Of a stretch of DNA of 64,000 bases, positions 52,601 through 59,830 are shown in pieces. Position numbers and translations under genes: made by a program. Origin of the DNA: Halobellus sp. Atlit-31R (GTDB lineage Archaea; Halobacteriota; Halobacteria; Halobacteriales; Haloferacaceae); assembly GCA_003665935.1 (NCBI GenBank), contig QPLR01000001.1:124001-188000 (forward strand), read 5' to 3'. Numbering within the stretch: the stretch's first letter is position 1; the number at the start of each line of letters is the position of its first letter. Below the pieces are notes generated by a model, which was not told where the DNA came from, searched no databases, and saw only the letters and a program-made list of their open reading frames with translations.

Positions 52601-52657
52601 GAGGGCAGAGCGAGGGGCTGAGGCCAGGACGAGGGGCCGAGGGCAGGACGAGGGGCT
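52601..52657 (+). repeat. Three tandem 19-bp repeats
   Basis: Units at 52601-52619, 52620-52638 and 52639-52657 share GAGG(G/C)CAGxxCGAGGGGCY. They lie between the divergent SDR and ArsC-like genes and look like a minisatellite. No transcribed role is evident. Confidence 0.7.
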
Positions 52658-52687
52658 GAAAACGGGAGCAGATACGTTCGAGTTTGT

Positions 52688-52703
52688 TTCACTATCGAGT
52701 GAA
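52688..52703. promoter_or_regulatory. Palindrome in ArsC-like promoter
   Basis: TTCACTATCGAGTGAA (6-bp arms, 4-bp spacer) sits directly upstream of a TATA-like CATATATA (52704-52711), which is about 33 bases before the ATG at 52744. Position suits an operator, possibly for the ArsR-type regulator at 54941. Confidence 0.45.
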
Positions 52704-52743
52704 CATATATACCGATTAGCCCGCGGGGACAGTTCCCTCGCGA

Positions 52744-53256
52744 ATGAGCGACCAGAGACCGATCCGGATCGACTTCATCTGTCCGAAGAATGCGGGGCGA
52801 AGCCAGGTGGCAGCCGTGTTCGCCGAGCGGGAGCGAGCGCGTCGCGGTCTCGACGACGTCGTCGAGATCCACTCCGCCGGGACGCGACCGGCCGACCGCG
52901 TCCACGACGAGGTGGTCGCCGCGATGGACGAACTCGGCGTCGATCTCGCCGAACGCACGCCGAAATTCGTCGTGCTGGAAGACCTCGAAGAGAGCCACTT
53001 CGTGATCACGATGGGCTGTACCGTCGCGGAGTTCAATCCGTCGCACTACGGCGTCGAGTCGCGCGTCTGGCCCCTGATGAACCCCGAGGGCGAGGAGATG
53101 GACCTCGTGCGGGCGGTCCGCGACGAGACCGAACAGCGAGTCGTCGCGCTCTTCGACGAGATCGAAGCGATCGCCGAAGACCGAGCCGCCGAAAGATCGC
53201 TCTCGGAGCGTGTCGTCGACGCGGTCTCGTCGGCACTTCGGGCTGACTCCTCGTAG
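52744..53256 (+). CDS. ArsC/low-molecular-weight protein-tyrosine-phosphatase-like protein
   Basis: A 170-residue LMW-PTP-fold protein. The P-loop CPKNAGRS (Cys13, Arg19) fits Cx5R(S). The ITMGC segment (Cys92) resembles LMW arsenate reductases, but the usual second Cys after it is missing (CTVAEFNP), and the general-acid position reads NPEG (Asn113) instead of DP. It could be a phosphatase, an arsenate reductase using external thiols, or inactive. It heads a locus with thioredoxin, ArsP-type permease and ArsR. Confidence 0.82.
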   Translation: MSDQRPIRIDFICPKNAGRSQVAAVFAERERARRGLDDVVEIHSAGTRPADRVHDEVVAAMDELGVDLAERTPKFVVLEDLEESHFVITMGCTVAEFNPSHYGVESRVWPLMNPEGEEMDLVRAVRDETEQRVVALFDEIEAIAEDRAAERSLSERVVDAVSSALRADSS

Positions 53257-53623
53257 GACTGGACGACCAACCGGTGCCACGGTTGCGTCTCGAACGGCTT
53301 CCCACCGTGCGCAGCCTCGCGGTAAATCGAAAAAATACGATACACAGTCGATACTGTGGCTGGTACTGTCGACGTCTGTCGACGGCTGCCTCCCCGTCAT
53401 ATGCCGTTTTCACGGATTTATCCCGTATTATCCGTATTCTCCGTGTGCAAAGACGTCGGCTGTGAGTCCCGAACAGATCGATATTTATCGAAATGTACTT
53501 ACGTCGTACCGAATATATTCGATACGTACGACAGCCCGGCCTCCGGCGCGGCTGACGTCGCGACTCGCGAACGGTCGCTCGCGTCTGCCGTCCCCGGGCC
53601 GAGACGGCTGTCAGAGGTCACCT
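53257..53623. other. AT-rich regulatory region before thioredoxin gene
   Basis: 367 bases with no gene. It holds two palindromes: TCGATATTTATCGA (53478-53491) and a compound dyad GTCGTAC ... GTACGAC (53503-53532) enclosing CGAATATATTCG. Promoter and operator for the thioredoxin-permease pair are likely here. Confidence 0.55.
53478..53532. promoter_or_regulatory. Paired palindromes upstream of thioredoxin/permease genes
   Basis: TCGATATTTATCGA (6-bp arms) and, twelve bases on, GTCGTAC/GTACGAC arms with a nested 12-bp palindrome CGAATATATTCG. Both are AT-rich and could be regulator sites or a TATA region. They are about 92-146 bases before the ATG at 53624. Confidence 0.5.
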
Positions 53624-53866
53624 ATGCAAATCACGATCTACGGACCAGACGGCTGTAGCAACTGTGCGAACCTGAGAGACAAGACCCAAGACGTCGTCGA
53701 CGAGCACGGATTCGACGCCGACGTCGAGAAAGTCGGCGACACCGTGGCGCTCGCCGAGAAAGGGATTATGTCGACGCCCGGCTTCGAGATCGACGACGAG
53801 CTGGTGTTCACCGGCTCGAACCCGCCCGAATCCGAGCTGAAAGCGTACATCGAGGAGCACCTGTAA
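53624..53866 (+). CDS. Small thioredoxin-like redox protein
   Basis: An 80-residue thioredoxin-fold protein with CxxC active site in GPDGCSNCANL (Cys11, Cys14) and cis-Pro in GIMSTPGFEIDDEL. Similar in size and layout to redox-active disulfide protein 2. It ends 4 bases before the permease, so they form one transcript; pairing of such proteins with ArsP/YraQ-type permeases is common. It may reduce the permease's cysteines or an arsenic substrate. Confidence 0.88.
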   Translation: MQITIYGPDGCSNCANLRDKTQDVVDEHGFDADVEKVGDTVALAEKGIMSTPGFEIDDELVFTGSNPPESELKAYIEEHL

Positions 53867-53870
53867 CAGG

Positions 53871-54800
53871 ATGGTATTCGAGCAGTTCGCGACCTGGGTC
53901 GTCGACGCGCTCGGTCTGACCGGTGCCCCCAGAGCGGCAGTCCACTTCTGGGTCTACGACACGTTGAAGATCCTCGCGTTGCTCGTGGCGGTGATCTTCG
54001 GCGTCGGCTACCTGCGGACGTACTTCCCGCCCGAGAAGATCAGAGACTACCTCTCGGGCAAGCGAGCGATCACCGGCTACGTCCTCGCGGCACTGCTCGG
54101 CATCGTCTCACCGTTCTGTTCGTGCTCGACGATCCCGATCTTCCTCGGAATGGTCGGGGCGGGGCTCCCGTTCGGGGTCACGATGACGTTTCTCGCCGTC
54201 TCCCCGATGATCAACGAGGCCGCGCTCGTCGTGCTGCCCGGCGTGGTCGGCTTCGAGCTGACGGCGCTGTACGCCGTGAGCGGTATCACGATCGGGATGA
54301 CGAGTGGCTTCGTTCTGAACAAGGCCGGCCTGGACAGATACATCAAAGAGTTCAATTTCGGCGATTCGGACGTCGACGTCGACGAACCGACGCACCGTGA
54401 GCGCGCGCGCCAGGCCTACGTGGAGGCGAAGGACATCATCACCGACATCGTGCCGTACGTGGTGGTCGGGGTCGGAATCGGGGCGCTCATTCACGGCTTC
54501 GTGCCGCAGACGATCGTCACCGAGTATCTCTCGGGGCCACTCGGCGTCTTCGGCGCGGTCGCCGTCGGCGTGCCGATCTACACCAACATCCTCGGTGTGA
54601 TCCCGGTCGTCGAATCGCTCATCGGGAAGGGACTGCCGGTCGGGACCGGACTCGCCTTCATGATGTCCGTCGCCGCGCTCTCGCTCCCGCAGTTCATGAT
54701 ACTCAAGAAAGTGATGAAGAAAGAGCTCATCGCGTCGTTCGCGGTGACGGTCGCGTCGGGGATCGTGGCGATCGGGCTGCTGTTCAATCTCCTGCTCTGA
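53871..54800 (+). CDS. ArsP/YraQ-type permease
   Basis: A 309-residue polytopic membrane protein with eight or so spans. The diagnostic SPFCSCSTIP (Cys83, Cys85) and repeated half-motifs (GMVGAGLPFGVTMTFLAVSP and GVPIYTNILGVIP) are characteristic of the permease family including ArsP (organoarsenical efflux). A charged cytoplasmic loop lies at about 160-190. It is transcribed with the thioredoxin-like gene. Substrate is probably an arsenic or other thiol-reactive compound (inference). Confidence 0.9.
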   Translation: MVFEQFATWVVDALGLTGAPRAAVHFWVYDTLKILALLVAVIFGVGYLRTYFPPEKIRDYLSGKRAITGYVLAALLGIVSPFCSCSTIPIFLGMVGAGLPFGVTMTFLAVSPMINEAALVVLPGVVGFELTALYAVSGITIGMTSGFVLNKAGLDRYIKEFNFGDSDVDVDEPTHRERARQAYVEAKDIITDIVPYVVVGVGIGALIHGFVPQTIVTEYLSGPLGVFGAVAVGVPIYTNILGVIPVVESLIGKGLPVGTGLAFMMSVAALSLPQFMILKKVMKKELIASFAVTVASGIVAIGLLFNLLL

Positions 54801-54828
54801 CCGTCAGTATCATACCGACGACGCCCGA

Positions 54829-54843
54829 TGTGTAACGTACACA
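54829..54843. promoter_or_regulatory. Dyad upstream of ArsR-type gene
   Basis: TGTGTA-ACG-TACACA lies 98 bases before the ArsR-type start; a second palindrome CGAACGTTCG (54912-54921) is 20 bases before it. Either could be the autoregulatory operator. Confidence 0.35.
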
Positions 54844-54940
54844 CACAGCCGGCGTTCCGTCCTCGACACGACGACACCCGGCTGTACCCGAGATCGACGC
54901 TCCCGACGGTACGAACGTTCGACACGACCACCGCCACAAG

Positions 54941-55318
54941 ATGACCGACTCAGTCCCCGAATCGACACGACAGACGCTCGATCGCCTCTACGAGAACCCA
55001 GAAAACCGGTTGAAGTCACTGTTCGAGCTCGCACCGGACGACCAGCACGTCGACGCCCAGCGGGCGGTGTTCAAGGCGTTAGCGAACGAACACCGGCTCC
55101 GGATTCTCGAAGCGCTCAGAGACGGTGAACTCTGCGCGTGTGAGCTGCAGGTCGTCTTGGACGCCCCCCAGTCGACGGTCGCCAGCCACCTGCGGGAGCT
55201 CAAAGACGTCGGGCTCGTCAAGACCCGTCGGCAGGGGAAGTGGACGTACTACCGGATCGGCGACACGGCGGTCGTCCAGCTGCTCGACGTGGCACACGCG
55301 CTCGCCGAAAGTCAGTGA
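54941..55318 (+). CDS. ArsR family metalloregulator
   Basis: A 125-residue winged-helix regulator. The metal-site motif RDGELCACELQ holds Cys65 and Cys67 in the recognition-helix-adjacent helix, as in ArsR-type sensors. Other landmarks are ALANEHRLRILEALRDGE, DAPQSTVASHLRELKDVGLV and RQGKWTYYRIGD. It should repress the arsenic-like genes and release on metalloid binding. It follows the permease by 140 bases on the same strand. Confidence 0.92.
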   Translation: MTDSVPESTRQTLDRLYENPENRLKSLFELAPDDQHVDAQRAVFKALANEHRLRILEALRDGELCACELQVVLDAPQSTVASHLRELKDVGLVKTRRQGKWTYYRIGDTAVVQLLDVAHALAESQ

Positions 55319-55485
55319 CACGCAGCGAGCGGAAGCCCACCGTTCGCGACTGTGCCCTGTCGACCCGATCCGTATTTCCCCTCCTTTGATTAACCGGTTC
55401 AGGAGTCTAGGGAGACGGGCAATGACGGGACATCCAGTTTCCGGCGACGGGGTGCGGTTCGAGGCGGTCGGGGAGGTCGGCACCG

Positions 55486-58400
55486 ATGTATGAGACCATC
55501 TTCCGCGCGATCGACGACGCCGTCTTCGTGGTCGACGTGGAGCGCACGGACGGCGACTACGCGTTCACGTTCCGCTGCAACAACCCGGCTCACCGGCAGC
55601 AGACCGGTCTCTCGGAGGCGGAGTTCGAGGGGCAGACGCCGCGGGACGTGCTCGGCGACGAGCAGGGCGCAGCAGTCGTCGAGAACTACCGCCGCTGCGT
55701 CGAGGCCGGCGAGCCGATCGAGTACGAGGAGACGCTCGATCTCCCTGCCGGCACGACCCACTGGCAGACGAAACTGACGCCGATCACCGAAGACGGTGCG
55801 GTGACCCAGGTCGTCGGCACCGCCCGGAACGTCACCGAGCGGCGCGAGCGCGAGCAGAAGTTGCGGCGGATGCACCGGCGGTTCGAGACCGTGCTGGAGA
55901 CGATGTCGGCGGCAGTGTTCCTGAAGGACACCGACGGCCGCTACCTGTTGATGAATCAGGCGTGCCGAGATCTGTTCGACATCGACGGCGACGCCGACGT
56001 CGCCGGGCTGACCGACTCGGAGCTGTTCTCCTCGGACCGGGCGGCCGATTACCGGGACGACGACCGGCAGGTCGTCGAGACGGGAGAGCCGATGGAAGTC
56101 GAGGAGACGGTGGCGACGGCCGCCGGCGAGACCGTTCGGCTCACGCGTAAATCGCCCGTCTACGACGACGACGGGGCGGTGGAGGCGATCTGCGGGGTGT
56201 CGACCGATATCACGGCGCGGAACGAACGCGAGCGGAGCCTGTCCCAGCGCAACGCCTTCCTGGAGAACACCTCCGACGTCATCACGCTGCTCGATGCGGA
56301 CGGTACCGTGCGGTACCAGAACCACTGCCGGGAACACGTACCGGCCCCGGACGCTCCCGATCTCGTCGACGACGACCCGCTGGCGCACATCCACCCGGAC
56401 GACCGCGAGACCGCCTCGCAGACGTTCCAGTCCGTGCTCGGTGAGCCCGGAGCGACCGCCCGCAACGAACTGCGAACGAAGGCTGCCAACGGGGAGTGGC
56501 GGTGGTTCGAACAGCGGGTAGTCAACAAGCTCGACGATCCGAAGATCCAGGGAATCTTGGTGAGCAGTCGGGACATCACCGAGCGCAGAGAGCAGGAGCA
56601 GACACTCGGAGAGCTCAGCGAACGGCTCCGGCTCGCGATCGACGGTGCGAACTTGGGCGTCTGGGACTGGGATATGACCACCGACGACGTCGAGTTCAAC
56701 GATCACTGGGCGACGATGCTGGACTACGACCCGGCGGCGATCGACTCCCGGCTCGACGAGTGGGAACGGCGGGTCCACCCCGACGATATGGAGGTCGTCG
56801 AGGCCGCACTGGAAGCACACATCGATGGCGAGACCGAGTTCTACGAGAGCGAACACCGACTGCGGACGGCCGACGACGAGTGGAAGTGGATCCGCGACAT
56901 CGGGAAGATCTTCGAGCGCGACGCGGACGGCAACCCGGTTCGCGCGGTCGGGATCCACGTCGACATCGACGATCGGAAACGCGCCGAACGGGCGCTCCGC
57001 GAGGAGCACGATATGTTCGCGCAGGGGCCGACGCTGCTGTTCAAGTGGGACGATCCGGAGGCGTGGTCCGTCGAGTACGTCTCCGAGAACGTGGAGTCGG
57101 TGGTAGGCTACACCGCGGAAGAGCTGGAGTCGGGGCAGGTGCCGTTCGCCGAGTTGATCCACGACGCCGACCGCGAGCGGGTAACTCGGGAAGTCGCCGC
57201 GAACAGCGATCGGGGGATCGACCGGTTCGGCCACGACCCCTATCGCGTGGAGACGGCGGACGGAGACGTGCGCTGGGTGCTGATGCACAGCAAGAACGTC
57301 CGCGACGGCAGCGAGATCACACACCGCCTCGGCTATCTCGTCGACATCACCGAGCGGAAGGAACGGGAACTGGAGCTAGAGCAGTTCCGCGAGGCGGTCG
57401 AGCAGTCCGGACATATGGTGTACATCACCGACACCGACGGGCGTATCGAGTACGTCAACCCGGCGTTCGAGGAGTCCACCGGCTACGACGAGGCGGACGC
57501 GATCGGGCGAACGCCGCGCATCCTCAACTCCGGCGAACACGACGCGGACTACTACGACGTCTTCTGGGAGACGATCAACGCGGGGATGCGCTGGGAGGGG
57601 GAGATCGTCGACGAGAACGCCGAGGGCGAACAGATCGTCCTCGATCAGACGGTGTCGCCGCTGACAGACGACGAGGGCGAGCCGCGGAAGTTCGTCGCGA
57701 TCGCACAGGACGTCACCGATCGACGGGCGTACGAGGAGGCACTCGAACGCGCACACGACCAGATCAGACGGATCATCGACCTCGTACCAGACCTGATCTT
57801 CTCGAAGACCCGCGACGGGGAGTATCTGCTCGCGAACGAAGCGACCGCGGAGGCCTACGGCCTGACTCCCGAGGAAGTCGAAGGCTGCAGCGAGGAGGAG
57901 ATCATTCCCGACGTCAGGGACTCCGAGCAGTTCCGGCAAGACGACCTCGACGTCATCGAGTCGGGCGAGTCGCGCGAGATCCCCGAGGAGGAACTGACGA
58001 CCGCCGACGGCGAGACCAAAGTGCTCCAGACGACCAAGATCCCGTACACAGTCCCCGGAAGCGGCGAGGACGCTCTGCTCGGCTACGCCCGCGACGTGAC
58101 CGCGCTCAAGGAGTACGAGCGGACCCTAGAGCGCCAGCGGGACGACCTCGAGATCCTCAACCAGATGGTTCGCCACGACATCCGCAACGATCTCCAGTTG
58201 GTGCTCGCGTACGCCGAGATGCTCGAGTCTCACGTCGACGAGGACGGCGAGGAGTACGTGCGAAAGGTGCTGGACGCGGCGCGCGACGCCGTCGCGATCA
58301 CCCAGACTGCCCGAGAGGTCACCGACGTGCTGCTGCAGTCCGACGCCGAGCGGACGCCGGTGCGTCTCGGACGGACGCTCGAACGGCAGATCGACGAGCT

Positions 58401-58794
58401 CCGGTCGAACTACGAGCACGCCCTCGTGACGCTCGACGGGCAGCTTCCCGCGGTCGCGGTGCTGGCGGACGATATGCTCGGGTCGGTGTTCCGGAATCTG
58501 CTGAACAACGCCGTCGTGCACAACGACGAACCGATCCCCGAGGTCGTCGTCTCGGCGACGGCGACCGACGAGACCGTCCGAGTCGACGTCGCGGACAACG
58601 GTCCGGGCATCTCCGACGAACAGCGGGACCGCATCTTCGAGGAGGGCGAGAAAGGCTTAGACAGCGAAGGATCGGGGCTGGGGCTGTATCTCGTTCGGAC
58701 GCTCGTAGAGCGCTACGGCGGCGACGTCTGGGTCGAAGACAGCGAGCCGACGGGGAGCGTGTTCGTCGTCGAACTGCCACGCGTCGCGGAGTGA
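55486..58794 (+). CDS. Multi-PAS hybrid-free histidine kinase
   Basis: A 1102-residue soluble sensor kinase. I count seven PAS domains in tandem (about residues 1-880), several ending in the PAC-like VTERREREQ/ITERREQEQ motifs. A HisKA-like region carries the phospho-acceptor His897 in MVRHDIRNDLQ, and the HATPase has N-box NLLNNAVVHND (about 1003), G1 DNGPGISDEQ and GSGLGLYLVRTL. No receiver domain is attached. No membrane span was seen, so it is likely cytosolic. The partner regulator is unknown. Confidence 0.94.
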   Translation: MYETIFRAIDDAVFVVDVERTDGDYAFTFRCNNPAHRQQTGLSEAEFEGQTPRDVLGDEQGAAVVENYRRCVEAGEPIEYEETLDLPAGTTHWQTKLTPITEDGAVTQVVGTARNVTERREREQKLRRMHRRFETVLETMSAAVFLKDTDGRYLLMNQACRDLFDIDGDADVAGLTDSELFSSDRAADYRDDDRQVVETGEPMEVEETVATAAGETVRLTRKSPVYDDDGAVEAICGVSTDITARNERERSLSQRNAFLENTSDVITLLDADGTVRYQNHCREHVPAPDAPDLVDDDPLAHIHPDDRETASQTFQSVLGEPGATARNELRTKAANGEWRWFEQRVVNKLDDPKIQGILVSSRDITERREQEQTLGELSERLRLAIDGANLGVWDWDMTTDDVEFNDHWATMLDYDPAAIDSRLDEWERRVHPDDMEVVEAALEAHIDGETEFYESEHRLRTADDEWKWIRDIGKIFERDADGNPVRAVGIHVDIDDRKRAERALREEHDMFAQGPTLLFKWDDPEAWSVEYVSENVESVVGYTAEELESGQVPFAELIHDADRERVTREVAANSDRGIDRFGHDPYRVETADGDVRWVLMHSKNVRDGSEITHRLGYLVDITERKERELELEQFREAVEQSGHMVYITDTDGRIEYVNPAFEESTGYDEADAIGRTPRILNSGEHDADYYDVFWETINAGMRWEGEIVDENAEGEQIVLDQTVSPLTDDEGEPRKFVAIAQDVTDRRAYEEALERAHDQIRRIIDLVPDLIFSKTRDGEYLLANEATAEAYGLTPEEVEGCSEEEIIPDVRDSEQFRQDDLDVIESGESREIPEEELTTADGETKVLQTTKIPYTVPGSGEDALLGYARDVTALKEYERTLERQRDDLEILNQMVRHDIRNDLQLVLAYAEMLESHVDEDGEEYVRKVLDAARDAVAITQTAREVTDVLLQSDAERTPVRLGRTLERQIDELRSNYEHALVTLDGQLPAVAVLADDMLGSVFRNLLNNAVVHNDEPIPEVVVSATATDETVRVDVADNGPGISDEQRDRIFEEGEKGLDSEGSGLGLYLVRTLVERYGGDVWVEDSEPTGSVFVVELPRVAE

Positions 58795-58851
58795 GTCGCG
58801 CGCCGTGGAGACCAAGCAGTTCTTACGGTGTGCGAACCACGGTCTCAGTAG

Positions 58852-59601
58852 ATGCGTTGGAGCGACGCCCGGGCGACGACGTCACCGATCGCGACGACGC
58901 TTTTAGTCGCGATCGTCGTAATCTTGGCTGCGCTCGCGTCCGGGCCGGTGCTGGAGATCCAGTCCGATCTCTCCCAGCCGAGCGACCAGCGGGTGTTCAC
59001 CGACGCACAGGTCGTCCTCGGCGTCGAACACCGTTCCTGGGGTGGCTGGAAAGCCGGCTACGGTGGCACTGGAGACCCGCCGCGCGGCGACGTCGACCAC
59101 GTCTCTCTGGACTATCAGTACGGCCCGGTGTTCGAGGCGACGGAAGTGGGCGCGATCCTGATCGAGTGGCGCGGCGACGACGGGAGCGGCGGGACGCTTC
59201 GGTTCGTCAACCCCGGCCGGTTCGATCGCGAGAGCGACCAGCAGTACCACGACGGGTCCGTCGGCGAGTTCTGCACCGGTGAGCTCGGGGCCGGCGAGCG
59301 GCTCACGATCCGGATGGCGCACAACCGCTGGCAGAGCGGCGGGCAGACCGACCCCGAGGTGGTCGGAGAGCGATACGTCGAGTCGAACTCCAACGACGTC
59401 GCGCGTGGCAGCGACGAGCCGTTCTTCAGGGTCTCCAACCGCTACCCCGTCTTCTTCGACGGCGACCGCCCGATCGAACCGAAGGACCGGGTGGAGATCA
59501 CGTTCTTGGGGCCGAACGACGAGACGATCATCGCGGAGACGACCGCGGTGGCGTCCGTCGCCGCCGAGACACCGACCGAACTCACGCCTCCCGAGTGCTG
59601 A
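58852..59601 (+). CDS. Pilin-like exported protein
   Basis: A 249-residue protein with a short prepilin-like leader: ARATTSPIATTLLVAIVVIL, a 20-residue hydrophobic helix starting right after the charged end, as in type IV pilins; the rest is acidic and beta-rich with a WRGDDGSGGTLRFVNPGRF segment and a terminal Thr/Glu-rich tail. It lies between the PAS kinase and subtilase. It is less typical than the other two pilins (no GxxxxV core). Confidence 0.75.
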   Translation: MRWSDARATTSPIATTLLVAIVVILAALASGPVLEIQSDLSQPSDQRVFTDAQVVLGVEHRSWGGWKAGYGGTGDPPRGDVDHVSLDYQYGPVFEATEVGAILIEWRGDDGSGGTLRFVNPGRFDRESDQQYHDGSVGEFCTGELGAGERLTIRMAHNRWQSGGQTDPEVVGERYVESNSNDVARGSDEPFFRVSNRYPVFFDGDRPIEPKDRVEITFLGPNDETIIAETTAVASVAAETPTELTPPEC

Positions 59602-59830
59602 GATGAGGGTGTGCGAACCGCAGGCGGTGGCCTCCGACGTCCGCCGGGAGAGCGGTCGAAGTCGGGATCGGCCGGGGGGCACAGATCCTCGCTGCCACGT
59701 ACTGGTCGGATAGTCGTTCGAATTCCCGAGGTGTGAGAACATATCGCACGCTTATCTCGTTGCTGACGCTATCTCCAATCGATCAGGCGCGCGAGCGACG
59801 CGACGAGACAGCGAGACACCAGAGAGACAG

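Noticed and set aside
55399..57324. 641-codon minus-strand frame under the PAS kinase
   Set aside because: Antisense shadow; the plus-strand kinase has ordered catalytic motifs.
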